DNA from: Wenzhouxiangellaceae bacterium
GTDB lineage: Bacteria > Pseudomonadota > Gammaproteobacteria > Xanthomonadales > Wenzhouxiangellaceae
Direction: 5' to 3'
Assembly (NCBI GenBank): GCA_018334995.1
Contig: JAGXKW010000003.1
Coordinates: 1 to 35,995 of the forward strand
Length of the DNA: 35,995 bases
The position numbers and the translations under genes were made by a program. Positions 16,175 through 24,744 of this stretch are shown piece by piece. The notes below the pieces were generated by a model. That model was not told where the DNA came from. It ran no database searches and was given only the letters and a program-made list of their open reading frames with translations. How positions within the stretch are numbered: position 1 is the stretch's first letter; every line of letters begins with the position of its first letter.

Positions 16175-17572
16175 ATGCAGTCACCCATTCGACCCAAGTT
16201 TGACTCGGACCTGATCGCCAAGTACGGCGGTGCGGGTCCACGCTACACCTCCTATCCCACTGCGGTCCAGTTCAGCGAAGACGTCGGTCCCGGCGAGTGG
16301 CTGTCGGCGCTCAAGGAAAGCAACCGGCTGCCGATACCCGCCGATCTTTCACTGTATGTGCATGTTCCGTTCTGTTCGAGCCCCTGTTTCTACTGCGGCT
16401 GCAACCGCGTCATCACGCGGTCTGAAACCGCCGGTCAGGAATTTCTGATCGACCTGGAGCGCGAGCTGGATCTGACCGCGCCGCACATCGACCACGATCG
16501 CAAGGTCCACCAGGTGCACCTGGGCGGCGGGACGCCGACATTTCTTTCGACCGGGCAGATCGAGCAGCTGCTGCGATTGCTTCGGACCCGTTTCCTGTTC
16601 GACGAAGAGGCCGAGATCGGGCTGGAGGTCGACCCGCGTTCGGTCGATCCGGCCGATATCCGGCGGCTCCGGGAGATCGGCTTCAATCGCATTTCGATCG
16701 GCATCCAGGATCTCGATCCCGAGGTGCAGGAAGCGGTCAACCGCGTCCACGACGAGACCCGAGTGGCTTCGATCGTCGGCGCGGCACAGGCCGTCGGGTT
16801 CGATTCGATCAGCGTCGATCTGATCTACGGTCTGCCGAAGCAGACGACCGAGGCCTTTGCGCGTACCGTCGAACAAGTCATCGAGATGCACCCGGACCGC
16901 CTGTCGCTGTTCAATTACGCGCACATGCCGCACCTGTTCAAGGCCCAGCAGCGCATCAAGGCCGACGAACTGCCCGCGCCGCAGATCAAGCTTGCCATCT
17001 TCCGAAATACGCTCACGCGCCTGCTCGATGCGGACTACGAGTTCATCGGCATGGATCATTTCGCGCTGCCCGACGACGATCTGTCCAGGGCGCGCCGCAA
17101 CGGCACCATGGTGCGCAACTTCCAGGGCTATTCGACCTGGGCCGGACTCGACCTGCTGGCTTTCGGACCGAGTGCGATTTCGCAGGTCGGCGACGCCTTC
17201 GCCCAGAATCACCGCAAGCTGCCGGACTGGCAGATCAGCGTGCGCGAAGGGAAAATGCCGATCGCGCGCGGCCTGTTGCGGACCACCGACGATCATTTGC
17301 GCGCCGAGATCATCAGCACCATCATGTGCAATGGTGAACTGGATTACCGATCGTTCGAGCGCGACTACGAATTTTCGTTCAAGAGCTATTTCCGCGCCGA
17401 GCTGGAGCGACTGCAGCCGCTGGTCGACGACGGCCTGATGCAGTGGAAGCCGCACGGCTTCGAGGTGACCGCCGAGGGGCTGTTGTTCGTACGCGCGATC
17501 GCCATGGCTTTCGACGCCTACATTCAGCATGACGACAATTCGTCGGCGTCTCGATTCTCGCGGATCGTTTGA
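16175..17572 (+). CDS. hemN: Oxygen-independent coproporphyrinogen III oxidase
   Basis: A 465-residue radical SAM enzyme that decarboxylates coproporphyrinogen III to protoporphyrinogen IX without oxygen. The cluster motif CSSPCFYC (C67, C71, C74) followed by GCNRVI is the HemN form, and the GGGTPT motif is also present. Length and spacing match the E. coli enzyme. ATG at 16175 is chosen because it gives the N-terminus expected for HemN; upstream in-frame codons would run through the FNR box. It supplies haem under low oxygen for the neighbouring cbb3 oxidase, and its promoter carries an FNR box. A GC-rich hairpin follows its stop at 17584-17601. Confidence 0.95.
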   Translation: MQSPIRPKFDSDLIAKYGGAGPRYTSYPTAVQFSEDVGPGEWLSALKESNRLPIPADLSLYVHVPFCSSPCFYCGCNRVITRSETAGQEFLIDLERELDLTAPHIDHDRKVHQVHLGGGTPTFLSTGQIEQLLRLLRTRFLFDEEAEIGLEVDPRSVDPADIRRLREIGFNRISIGIQDLDPEVQEAVNRVHDETRVASIVGAAQAVGFDSISVDLIYGLPKQTTEAFARTVEQVIEMHPDRLSLFNYAHMPHLFKAQQRIKADELPAPQIKLAIFRNTLTRLLDADYEFIGMDHFALPDDDLSRARRNGTMVRNFQGYSTWAGLDLLAFGPSAISQVGDAFAQNHRKLPDWQISVREGKMPIARGLLRTTDDHLRAEIISTIMCNGELDYRSFERDYEFSFKSYFRAELERLQPLVDDGLMQWKPHGFEVTAEGLLFVRAIAMAFDAYIQHDDNSSASRFSRIV

Positions 17573-17583
17573 TCTGGAATAAC

Positions 17584-17601
17584 GGCCGCGCCGGAGCGGC
17601 C
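17584..17601 (+). terminator. GC-rich hairpin after hemN
   Basis: GGCCGC-gccgga-GCGGCC, a perfect 6-bp stem 11 bp after the hemN stop. There is no T-tract, so it may stabilise the 3' end rather than act as an intrinsic terminator. Confidence 0.35.
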
Positions 17602-17633
17602 GGCCTGGCGCGCTGAATCCGCCGTTGCCGCGC

Positions 17634-17693
17634 TTGTGGCGACTTGTGACCGATTGCGACGAATTGCGACGACTTTCGACGATTGGTCGCAAA
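17634..17693. repeat. Six-unit 10-bp tandem array upstream of fnr
   Basis: Sixty bases divide into six consecutive 10-mers. Five begin TTG or TTT, with consensus near TTGCGACGAN (for example TTGCGACGAA and TTGCGACGAC in the middle). The last is a TGGTCGCAA unit, close to the inverse of the core. The phase is exactly 10 bp throughout. It ends 51 bp before the ATG of fnr and so lies in its probable control region. Confidence 0.75.
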
Positions 17694-17744
17694 CGATCTC
17701 CGACGCCTGTATTTGTTTGGTATCCTCCGCATTAGAAGATCCAA

Positions 17745-18521
17745 ATGCAGGGAGTCGTTCTCGTGAGCAAGCCCATTCCGCTTTCCGAAAAAGGCAGTTC
17801 CAGCGTTTCGTGCCGTGATTGCGGCTTGTTCGATCTCTGCTTTGCCCAGGAAGTCGCCGAATCCAGGCGCGACGAGCTGGACCGGATCATCCGGCGCCAG
17901 CGGCCCTTGAAGCGCGAAGCGCACCTGTTCCACGCCGGCCAGCAGTTTCGCAGCGTCTGCGTGGTGCAGTCGGGCACGGTCAAGACCTACCAGCTTTCCA
18001 GCGAGGGCGACGAGATCGTCACGGGCTTTCACCTGCCCGGTGAACTGATCGGTCTGGATGCAATCGGCAAGGGCCGGCATCCGGAATTCGCCGTCGCCCT
18101 GGACGACAGCCGCTACTGCGATATCCCGTTCCGCGACTTCCAGAGGATTCTCGATGAAAGTCCCAGCGTGAACCAGTTGATGCTCAAGCTGCTGTCGGCC
18201 GATATGGCCGAGACACGCGAGTTGCTGCTGGTCATCGGCCGCATGGATGCGCGGGCGCGGGTCGCGACGTTCCTGCTCAACATGTCGCGTCGCCTCGCGA
18301 GCCGGGGCGAGGACGACATGCGGTTCCGGCTGGCCATGGATCGGCGCGACATCGCCAACTACCTGAGCCTCACCATCGAGACCGTCTCGCGCACCCTGAG
18401 CTGGATGCAGAAGGAAGAGATGCTTTCAGTGCGCGGCAAGCTGGTCCAGCTGCTCGATCGCGATGCACTGCTCGATACCGCCGGCCGCGAACACGAGGAG
18501 TTGCTGGCGCACGCCGGTTGA
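17745..18521 (+). CDS. fnr: FNR-type oxygen-responsive transcriptional regulator
   Basis: A 258-residue CRP/FNR-family regulator. The N-terminal cluster cysteines are C23, C26 and C32 with the fourth at C125 (SRYCDIPF), the same relative spacing as in E. coli FNR (20, 23, 29, 122), so a 4Fe-4S oxygen sensor is expected. The middle is a cyclic-nucleotide-binding fold. The C-terminal helix-turn-helix has IETVSRTL, with the E-x-x-S-R residues that read TTGAT. ATG at 17745 fits the E. coli numbering; a GTG at 17763 with GGGAG upstream is an alternative start. Likely targets in this window are the boxes before ccoN and hemN. A 10-bp repeat array precedes the gene. Confidence 0.95.
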   Translation: MQGVVLVSKPIPLSEKGSSSVSCRDCGLFDLCFAQEVAESRRDELDRIIRRQRPLKREAHLFHAGQQFRSVCVVQSGTVKTYQLSSEGDEIVTGFHLPGELIGLDAIGKGRHPEFAVALDDSRYCDIPFRDFQRILDESPSVNQLMLKLLSADMAETRELLLVIGRMDARARVATFLLNMSRRLASRGEDDMRFRLAMDRRDIANYLSLTIETVSRTLSWMQKEEMLSVRGKLVQLLDRDALLDTAGREHEELLAHAG

Positions 18522-18529
18522 GACGCAGC

Positions 18530-18554
18530 GTGCCGATCGCGGGGCGATCGGCAC
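18530..18554. terminator. Strong hairpin between convergent fnr and M14 peptidase genes
   Basis: GTGCCGATCGC (18530-18540), a ggg loop and GCGATCGGCAC (18544-18554) make a perfect 11-bp stem. It lies 9 bp after the fnr stop and 18 bp from the stop of the convergent peptidase gene. The symmetry allows use in both directions, although long T-tracts are absent. Confidence 0.65.
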
Positions 18555-18572
18555 GGCGTTGTTCGATGACTC

Positions 18573-21113
18573 CTAATCCGGCAGTCGGGTGCCCCCGACC
18601 AGTTGCCCGAACATCAGCGCATTGGCGAACAGGCGTTCGGTGCCGGCCCAGTAGCCGCGAAACAGGTAGTCGTCTGCAATCCGCACCACCAGTCCGCTTC
18701 CCAGCCTGTCGGCGGCCAGCGCCGGCGTGCCGGCAATCTTGTCCGATACCTCTTCGGAGAGATAGCCGGCGACCAGCGGCTGGTCGGCGTAGCGCCCGGG
18801 GGTGGCATAGCGGTTTTCGCTGGCCTCGAGCACGTGCGCGCCCTGGCGGAAAACCGTGACGCGGTCTTCGGCATAGCCGTAGCCCAGCGGATGGGTGTTG
18901 TCCAGGTTCATCGCCAGCGCGCTGCCGCCGATCAGCTTGCGCGCGTAATCCTGCTCGAAATCGGCATAGGCCGCCGGCTCTACGCTTTCATCCGCCCCGT
19001 CTTCGTCCGATTCGTCCCGCCCGGCGAACGACCAATCCAGGTCCAGCGATTCCACCCATTGCGCGCTGCGGCCCAGCGCGATCAACTGCCCGCCTTTCCG
19101 AACGAACCCGGTCAGCGATTCCTTGAAGCCGTCGCCGAGCCGCCCCCACCGGCCCGGCGGCATGATGATGTGCGTGTACGCCTCCAGGTCCGAGGGCAGT
19201 GCGTCGGCGTCGATCCGCGTCACCGGCTGGTCGAGCATGACGTCGAACCAGTGCCAGACATAGCCGGCGCCGTAGCTGCTGACCGCATCGCCGGTGAGCA
19301 GGATCGGATTAGGAGCCTCGAGGACCGGGTTCGACGGGCTGCCGAGGTCGTTCCCGCTTCGGGCCAGTCCGCTTTCGACGGTAAACACGGCCACGTCGTG
19401 ACGCTCGGCCAGGGCTTGCAGCGCTTCGTGCACCGGCGGCAGGTGATCGGGCTGGATGCCGGCGTGCACGATGATGCTGCCGCGCCCGAATGCCCGGGGT
19501 CCGGCGGCGGTGGTCAGTTCCATCGATTCTTCACTGGCCTGCAGGCGGTAGCCTTCGGCAAGCAGTTCTGCAACAAGCGCCGGCGCGGCGTGCTGCGCCC
19601 ATTCGATGGCCCATGCCGTCGCCGAGGCGCCGATGCTGCGCGGCGAGACCTCCGGGAGGGTTTGCGTCGAAAGTGCGTCGGCAGTGCCGGGCAGCCGCCG
19701 AGTCCGGGTCAGGGGCAGGTCGAAGGCATGCTGCAGCGGCCAGGCCGAAACGTCGTAGAAGGTTTCCATCGGCAGTTCGGTCGGCGTGGCGAAGATCGCC
19801 TCGATGAAGCGGTACTGGTCCTGGGCGGCCGGAATCGCCCAGGCCTCTCCGGCGCCGAACTCGCGGCCGTCGATCGTGACGGTCGATTCCAGCGAGCGGA
19901 CCTCGATGCCGTGGCCCAGCAACAGTTCCAGCAGCCGCCGGGCGCGCAGCGGATCGCCGCCGTCGCCCAGCAGCCAGCCGCCATCGCCGGCCGCCGCGCG
20001 CGCTTCGGTGAAGAAATCGGCCTGGTGATCGACCAGGGTCTCGGAAAGATCGAGGCTTGCGTTCAGGGTGGAAATCGAAGTGCGCACCTGGTTGGCGATC
20101 GCGTCGGCAAAGGTGCGCTCGCCGTAGGGCGTGTCCATCCGGTGGCCGCGCGCCGAGCCCTGTTCGAACAGGATGCCGACGCCGCCGGTCAGGTCGGGAT
20201 AGGTCGAGCCCTTCCCCAGGTAATAATCATCGAAGCTTTCCCGGCTGTAATACGGCTGTCCGGCCTCGTCGAGCATCGAGCCGTGGTATTCGGCGATCTT
20301 TCCGGTGAGTTCGTACACCCGTTCAGGCGTGGCCGGGTTGTTGCGCTCGGGAACGCCGGGCTGGAAGAAATAGGTCGAGCGATGGCCCATTTCGTGGACG
20401 TCGGTGAGCACGTGCGGGCGCCATTGCCGGTAATGCGCGATGCGCTGGCGCGAGACCGGGTGGGTCAGGGGCATCCAGTCGCGGTTGAGATCGAACCAGT
20501 AATAGCTCGTCCTTCCGTTCGGCCAGCCCTCGGCATGCTCCCGGTCATTCGGGTCGCCCGACGGGTTGCGGCCCTTGTGCATGTTGACCCAGTGGGCAAA
20601 GCGGGCCAGCCCGTCGGGATTGATGGCCGGCTCCATGACGATGACCATGTCGTCGAGCCAGCCGAGCACCTGCTCGTCGTCCGAATGGGCCAGGTACCAG
20701 GCCATCACGACCGCCGCCGAGGCGCCGGAGGCTTCGTTGCCGTGCACCGAATAACCCAGCCAGACCACCGGCGGCCCATCGCCTTCGCGGCTTGCGCGCA
20801 GCCGGTCGGCCCGGATGTCCTCGAGCTGCCCGATCCGTTCGGGGCCGGCAAAGTACACCAGGACCTGATCGCGCCCGCCGTGGCTCTGACCGATGGTTTC
20901 GATGCGAACGCGGTCCGATTCTGCGGCCAGTTCGCGATAAAAGTCGAGCAGTTCGTGATGGTAGGGATGGCGTTGGCCGGGTTCGAAGCCCAGCAGCTTC
21001 GCGGCCGTCGGCGCATCCGCCGGCGCCTTGACCGAATCGGGCAGGCCCGGAAGCGCGGCGACGGCCGAATGGGCGATGAAAGTCAGCAGCAAAGCGATTG
21101 CGGTTCGGATCAT
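18573..21113 (-). CDS. Secreted M14-family zinc carboxypeptidase with GATase1-like domain
   Basis: An 846-residue exported metallopeptidase. MIRTAIALLLTFIAHSAVA is a typical signal peptide, which supports the ATG at 21113 over an in-frame one at 21155. The M14 domain covers roughly residues 40-380: zinc ligands in SVHGNEASG (H-x-x-E), a later His in DVHEMGHRS, the NPDG and WFDLNRDW motifs, and a candidate catalytic glutamate in GILFEQGSARGH. The C-terminal part, from about residue 580, looks like the class I glutamine amidotransferase-like domain found in large M14 enzymes (LTGDAVSSYG, ITMPPGRWG-like IIMPPGRWG, GGQLIALG). It probably degrades peptides in the periplasm or outside the cell. It is divergent from the PEBP gene. 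Confidence 0.9.
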   Translation of the reverse strand: MIRTAIALLLTFIAHSAVAALPGLPDSVKAPADAPTAAKLLGFEPGQRHPYHHELLDFYRELAAESDRVRIETIGQSHGGRDQVLVYFAGPERIGQLEDIRADRLRASREGDGPPVVWLGYSVHGNEASGASAAVVMAWYLAHSDDEQVLGWLDDMVIVMEPAINPDGLARFAHWVNMHKGRNPSGDPNDREHAEGWPNGRTSYYWFDLNRDWMPLTHPVSRQRIAHYRQWRPHVLTDVHEMGHRSTYFFQPGVPERNNPATPERVYELTGKIAEYHGSMLDEAGQPYYSRESFDDYYLGKGSTYPDLTGGVGILFEQGSARGHRMDTPYGERTFADAIANQVRTSISTLNASLDLSETLVDHQADFFTEARAAAGDGGWLLGDGGDPLRARRLLELLLGHGIEVRSLESTVTIDGREFGAGEAWAIPAAQDQYRFIEAIFATPTELPMETFYDVSAWPLQHAFDLPLTRTRRLPGTADALSTQTLPEVSPRSIGASATAWAIEWAQHAAPALVAELLAEGYRLQASEESMELTTAAGPRAFGRGSIIVHAGIQPDHLPPVHEALQALAERHDVAVFTVESGLARSGNDLGSPSNPVLEAPNPILLTGDAVSSYGAGYVWHWFDVMLDQPVTRIDADALPSDLEAYTHIIMPPGRWGRLGDGFKESLTGFVRKGGQLIALGRSAQWVESLDLDWSFAGRDESDEDGADESVEPAAYADFEQDYARKLIGGSALAMNLDNTHPLGYGYAEDRVTVFRQGAHVLEASENRYATPGRYADQPLVAGYLSEEVSDKIAGTPALAADRLGSGLVVRIADDYLFRGYWAGTERLFANALMFGQLVGGTRLPD

Positions 21114-21188
21114 GAGCACGTCATCAGTTGAGCGGGCTGCTAGCATAACCGACAAGAACGCGCGTTTTGTCCATCAGGAGGTTCCCAC

Positions 21189-21815
21189 ATGCAGCTCGAT
21201 TCCCGCGACATTGCCGATCGGCAGCCCATTCCGCCGCGCTTTGCGTTTGGCCGGCCGGATCCGGAAAATCATATGGCGCTTTCCGACAACGTCAGTCCGC
21301 ACCTGGCCTGGACAGCGGTACCCGAAGGTACGCGATCTTTTGCGGTCGTGTGCGTGGACCCGGACGTGCCGTCGCGGGCCGACGACGTGAATACCGAAGG
21401 CAAGACCCTGCCGGCCGACATGCCGCGCGTCGATTTCTTCCACTGGGTGATGGTCGACGTGCCGGTCGACGTGCAGACGCTGGAGACCGGTGAATGCAGC
21501 GACGGCGTCACTCCGGCCGGCAAGCAGAACCCGCCGGGCCCGCCGGGTGCGCGCCAGGGTCTGAACAACTACACCCAGTTCCTTGCGGGCGTCGAAGACC
21601 TGGAGGGGCGCTATTTCGGCTACGACGGTCCGTGCCCGCCCTGGAACGACGAGCGGCTGCATCACTACCACTTCACCGTCTACGCCCTGGACGTCGAAAA
21701 GCTGGATCTGCCGGCCGATTTCGACGGACCGACGGCGCTGGAGGCGATGCAGGGCCACGTTCTCGACCAGGCCACGCTGACCGGGACCTATACGCTGAAT
21801 CCGGAGGTCGGGTAG
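21189..21815 (+). CDS. YbhB/YbcL family Raf kinase inhibitor-like (PEBP) protein
   Basis: A 208-residue protein of the phosphatidylethanolamine-binding protein fold. Visible family motifs are SPHLAWTAVPEGTRSFAVVCVDPD, containing the conserved D-P-D ligand-pocket segment, FFHWVMVDVP, and the GPCPPWND...HHYHFTVYALD segment. Bacterial members are of uncertain function. It has a strong Shine-Dalgarno (AGGAGG at 21177-21182) before ATG at 21189. No signal peptide is seen, so it is probably cytosolic. It stands alone, divergent from the M14 peptidase gene, and a decamer-type inverted repeat follows downstream. Confidence 0.92.
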   Translation: MQLDSRDIADRQPIPPRFAFGRPDPENHMALSDNVSPHLAWTAVPEGTRSFAVVCVDPDVPSRADDVNTEGKTLPADMPRVDFFHWVMVDVPVDVQTLETGECSDGVTPAGKQNPPGPPGARQGLNNYTQFLAGVEDLEGRYFGYDGPCPPWNDERLHHYHFTVYALDVEKLDLPADFDGPTALEAMQGHVLDQATLTGTYTLNPEVG

Positions 21816-22144
21816 AAACCGGAAAGATTCTCTGGTCAGGTAGATGACTCAGCCAGTATTCAGTGATCGTTAACGGACGGTCCGAAAAACCGTTTCAAAC
21901 CGCAAATGCACGCAAATGAACGCAAATTTTGAATAGGCTGAAGAGCGAGTCGATCAACGCTGATCGTACGTTTCCGGGGTCACCCAGCCGGTGCGGGTTC
22001 AGCTTTCAGGCCTTATCCGGGTTTATTTGCGTTTATTCGCGTTCATTTGCGGTTTCAATAAAAATGCGGCGCTTGTAGACACCGCGCTCTCCGGCTGAAT
22101 CTCCTACATAATCAGGAAAACTTGAAACTCGAAAACAAGAATCC
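21816..22144. other. Gene-free gap (329 bp) holding an inverted decamer repeat and the uppP promoter region
   Basis: No supported gene is present. The only structure is the inverted decamer array at 21896-22056. A -10-like CATAAT at 22107-22112 lies about 33 bp before uppP, but no convincing -35 was found. Confidence 0.6.
21896..22056. repeat. Inverted repeat with arms of three 10-bp units
   Basis: Left arm 21896-21927 and right arm 22025-22056 pair at 28 of 32 positions across a 97-bp centre. The left arm consists of CGCAAATGCA, then CGCAAATGAA, then CGCAAATTTT, all in exact 10-bp phase (starts at 21901, 21911 and 21921). The right arm has the complementary TTTGC/TTCGC cores at 22026, 22036 and 22046. 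The architecture equals that of 9966-10185, with a different core sequence. Confidence 0.8.
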
Positions 22145-22939
22145 GTGACCGCTCTCCAACTCGTCATCCTGGCCCTGATCCAGGGCATCAGCGAATTCCT
22201 CCCGGTGTCGAGCTCGGCCCACCTGATCCTGGTCGGCCAATTCGCCGACTGGGTCGACCAGGGACTGGCCTTCGACGCCGCGGTGCATGCCGGGACGCTG
22301 ACGGCCGTGGCGATTTATTTCCGGCGCGATCTGGGCGCGCTCGCGCGCGCCGGCCTGGACCGCGACGGTGATCCGGTGCAGCGGAAATTGCTGCTGGGCC
22401 TGGCCATTGCAAGCCTGCCGGCGCTGGCGGTGGGCGCGCTGGCGGCCGAATGGATCGAGTTGTGGCTGCGCAGCCCGCTGGTCATCGCGGCTACCACCAT
22501 CGGTTTCGGCCTCGCGCTGGGCCTGGCCGATCGCTGCGGCGCCGGCCGCCGGCCGATGGAATCGCTCGATCTGCGCGGCGCGTTGACGATCGGAATGGCG
22601 CAGGTGCTGGCGCTGGTGCCCGGTACCTCGCGTTCGGGCGTCACGATCACCGCCGGGCTGGCGCTGGGCCTGGAGCGCGAAGCCGCCGCGCGCTATTCCT
22701 TCCTGCTGTCCATACCGATCATCGCCGCGGCCGGCGGCTGGGGATTCGTGACCGGGCTGGCCGAGGGCGGCAGCTTCGAATTCGGACGCTTTGTGCTTGC
22801 CGCGCTCATTTCGGGCATTTTCGCCTGGCTGACCATCGCGGCCTTCCTGGCCTGGCTGCGCCGGTTCGGCATGGCGCCGTTTGTCGTCTACCGGCTGGTT
22901 CTGGGCATTTTCCTGCTGGTCTGGTTCTGGCCGGTTTGA
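22145..22939 (+). CDS. uppP: Undecaprenyl-diphosphate phosphatase
   Basis: A 264-residue inner-membrane enzyme (UppP/BacA) that recycles undecaprenyl diphosphate to the monophosphate lipid carrier for peptidoglycan and polysaccharide synthesis. The hallmark motifs are IQGISEFLPVSSSAHL near the N-terminus and VPGTSRSGVTI around residue 160, together with hydrophobic helices throughout. The length is typical. The start is GTG at 22145, which gives the normal N-terminus MTALQLVILALIQG. It lies upstream of glnA with its own gap; co-transcription is not evident. Confidence 0.96.
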   Translation: MTALQLVILALIQGISEFLPVSSSAHLILVGQFADWVDQGLAFDAAVHAGTLTAVAIYFRRDLGALARAGLDRDGDPVQRKLLLGLAIASLPALAVGALAAEWIELWLRSPLVIAATTIGFGLALGLADRCGAGRRPMESLDLRGALTIGMAQVLALVPGTSRSGVTITAGLALGLEREAAARYSFLLSIPIIAAAGGWGFVTGLAEGGSFEFGRFVLAALISGIFAWLTIAAFLAWLRRFGMAPFVVYRLVLGIFLLVWFWPV

Positions 22940-22946
22940 TCGCGAT

Positions 22947-22962
22947 TTTGATTACGATCACA
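22947..22962 (+). promoter_or_regulatory. CRP/FNR-family site upstream of glnA
   Basis: The stretch can be read two ways: TTGATtacgATCAC (22948-22961), one mismatch from the FNR consensus, or TTTGA-N6-TCACA (22947-22962), one mismatch from the CRP consensus. A -10-like TACCAT at 22983-22988 would put it near -41. It cannot be told from the sequence which regulator, if any, binds. The site starts 8 bp after the uppP stop. Confidence 0.45.
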
Positions 22963-23064
22963 ATTCGGCTTTTCCGATCCGATACCATATCTGGATGAAA
23001 TTTGTCGGGATTTGCCGGCGATTTCGCCATCAAACACAACCCACACGACAAGGAAGCCACTCCA

Positions 23065-24474
23065 ATGAGTGCACAAGACATCCTCAAACAGATCAAGAAT
23101 GAGGAAATCGAATTCGTCGACCTGCGGTTTTCCGACACGCTGGGCAAGGAACAGCACCTGACGCTGCCGGCCTCCCAGATCGACGAGGACATGCTGGCCG
23201 AAGGCAAGATGTTCGACGGTTCATCGATCGTCGGCTGGAAGGGCATCAACGAATCGGACATGGTGCTGATGCCGGATACCGAGGCCGCTTTCGTCGATCC
23301 GTTTTCGGAATACCCGACGCTGAACCTGCGCTGCGACGTGCTCGAACCGGACACGCTGCAGGCCTACAATCGTTGCCCGCGTTCGCTGGCCAAGCGCGCC
23401 GAAGCCTACCTGGCGGCCAGCGGCGTGGCCGATGCGGCGTTCTTCGGACCGGAACCGGAATTTTTCGTGTTCGACGACGTGCGCTGGAAGAACGACATAT
23501 CGGGCTGCTCCTACCACATCGATTCCGAAGAGGCCTCGTGGAACACGCACAAGGAATATTCGGACGGCAACATCGGCCATCGGCCGCGCATCAAGGGCGG
23601 TTACTTTCCGGTGCCGCCGGTCGACAGTTTGGCCGACCTGCGTTCGCTGATGTGCGCGACCCTCGAAGCCTGCGGCATCCCGGTCGAGGTCCACCACCAC
23701 GAAGTCGGTACCGCCGGCCAGTGCGAAATCGGCACGAAGTTCAACTCGCTCACGCGCAAGGCCGACGAACTCTTGATGCTCAAGTACATCGTCCACAACG
23801 TCGCGCACCTGCACGGCAAGACCGCGACCTTCATGCCCAAGCCGCTGGTCGGCGACAACGGGTCCGGCATGCACGTTCACCAGTCGCTGGCCAAGGAGGG
23901 CGACAACCTGTTTTCCGGCGACCAGTACGGTGGCCTGTCGCAAACGGCGCTTTACTACATCGGCGGCATCTTCAAGCACGCTCGCGCCATCAATGCGTTT
24001 TCGAATTCGAGCACCAACAGCTACAAGCGCCTGGTGCCGGGCTTCGAAGCGCCGGTGCTGCTGGCCTATTCGGCGCGCAACCGCTCGGCGTCCTGCCGGG
24101 TGCCCTGGGTGGCCAGCGCCAAGGCGCGGCGGATCGAGGTGCGCTTTGGCGACACTGCCGGCAATCCGTACCTGACCTTCGCCGCCATGATGATGGCCGG
24201 ACTCGACGGCATCCTCAACAAGATCGATCCGGGCTCGCCGATGGACAAGGATCTCTACGACCTGCCGCCGGAAGAGGAACGCGAAATGCCGCGCGTGTGC
24301 CACGCCCTGGACCAGGCGCTCGAGGCGCTCGACAACGACCGCGATTTCCTGAAGGCCGGAGACGTGTTCTCCGACGACCTGATCGACGGCTACATCGAGC
24401 TGAAGATGAAGGAAGTCACCCGCTTCCGGATGTCCACTCATCCGGTCGAGTTCGACATGTACTACTCGTCGTAG
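23065..24474 (+). CDS. glnA: Glutamine synthetase type I
   Basis: A 469-residue GS-I enzyme that makes glutamine from glutamate, ammonia and ATP; it forms a dodecamer in the cytosol. Motifs include [24 protein letters not shown] (metal-binding glutamates), NGSGMH-like [11 protein letters not shown], and KPLVGDNG. The adenylylation tyrosine is Y398 in [10 protein letters not shown], matching E. coli Y397, so regulation by GlnE is expected. ATG at 23065 gives the normal N-terminus MSAQDIL. There are no adjacent ntrB/ntrC genes. A possible CRP/FNR-type site and a following hairpin terminator bracket the gene, suggesting a single-gene transcript. Confidence 0.98.
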   Translation: MSAQDILKQIKNEEIEFVDLRFSDTLGKEQHLTLPASQIDEDMLAEGKMFDGSSIVGWKGINESDMVLMPDTEAAFVDPFSEYPTLNLRCDVLEPDTLQAYNRCPRSLAKRAEAYLAASGVADAAFFGPEPEFFVFDDVRWKNDISGCSYHIDSEEASWNTHKEYSDGNIGHRPRIKGGYFPVPPVDSLADLRSLMCATLEACGIPVEVHHHEVGTAGQCEIGTKFNSLTRKADELLMLKYIVHNVAHLHGKTATFMPKPLVGDNGSGMHVHQSLAKEGDNLFSGDQYGGLSQTALYYIGGIFKHARAINAFSNSSTNSYKRLVPGFEAPVLLAYSARNRSASCRVPWVASAKARRIEVRFGDTAGNPYLTFAAMMMAGLDGILNKIDPGSPMDKDLYDLPPEEEREMPRVCHALDQALEALDNDRDFLKAGDVFSDDLIDGYIELKMKEVTRFRMSTHPVEFDMYYSS

Positions 24475-24493
24475 GCCCTGAAGCCGAATTTCT

Positions 24494-24523
24494 CTGCCCG
24501 GCCGCCTCGGCCGGGCAGGATTT
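24494..24523 (+). terminator. Intrinsic terminator after glnA
   Basis: CTGCCCGGCC (24494-24503), loop gcctc, then GGCCGGGCAG (24509-24518) is a perfect 10-bp GC-rich stem, followed by GATTT with a short T run at 24521-24523. It lies 20 bp after the glnA stop. Confidence 0.7.
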
Positions 24524-24687
24524 GCCCGGTTCGGCAAAGGCCGGGTCTTTCGCCGGATTCCTTCCCGCCCGGAGCAGGTGCACCTGCGAATGATGTGCAC
24601 GTTTCGCTCGACAAGGCTGCAGATGGCGCAGCGCAACGCGCCACGGCAGTCTGTGGCCATGGCCGGAAATCGCAACCAACGAGACGC

Positions 24688-24708
24688 ACCGTAACTGTAC
24701 GGTATGAT
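24688..24708 (+). promoter_or_regulatory. Promoter -10 with overlapping palindrome before the DUF4124 gene
   Basis: ACCGTA-actg-TACGGT (24688-24703) is a perfect 6-bp inverted repeat. It runs directly into a good -10, TATGAT, at 24703-24708. Placed across the -10 spacer, a bound protein would be expected to repress. No clear -35 is seen, consistent with a regulated or extended -10 promoter. The ATG follows at 24745. Confidence 0.5.
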
Positions 24709-24744
24709 AGAGCTCAAACCTTCATCAGACCAGCGGAGGCGGGC

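Noticed and set aside
18603..21131. Long plus-strand open frame opposite the M14 peptidase
   Set aside because: The minus-strand protein has a signal peptide and full M14 motifs; the opposite frame has no recognisable domain.
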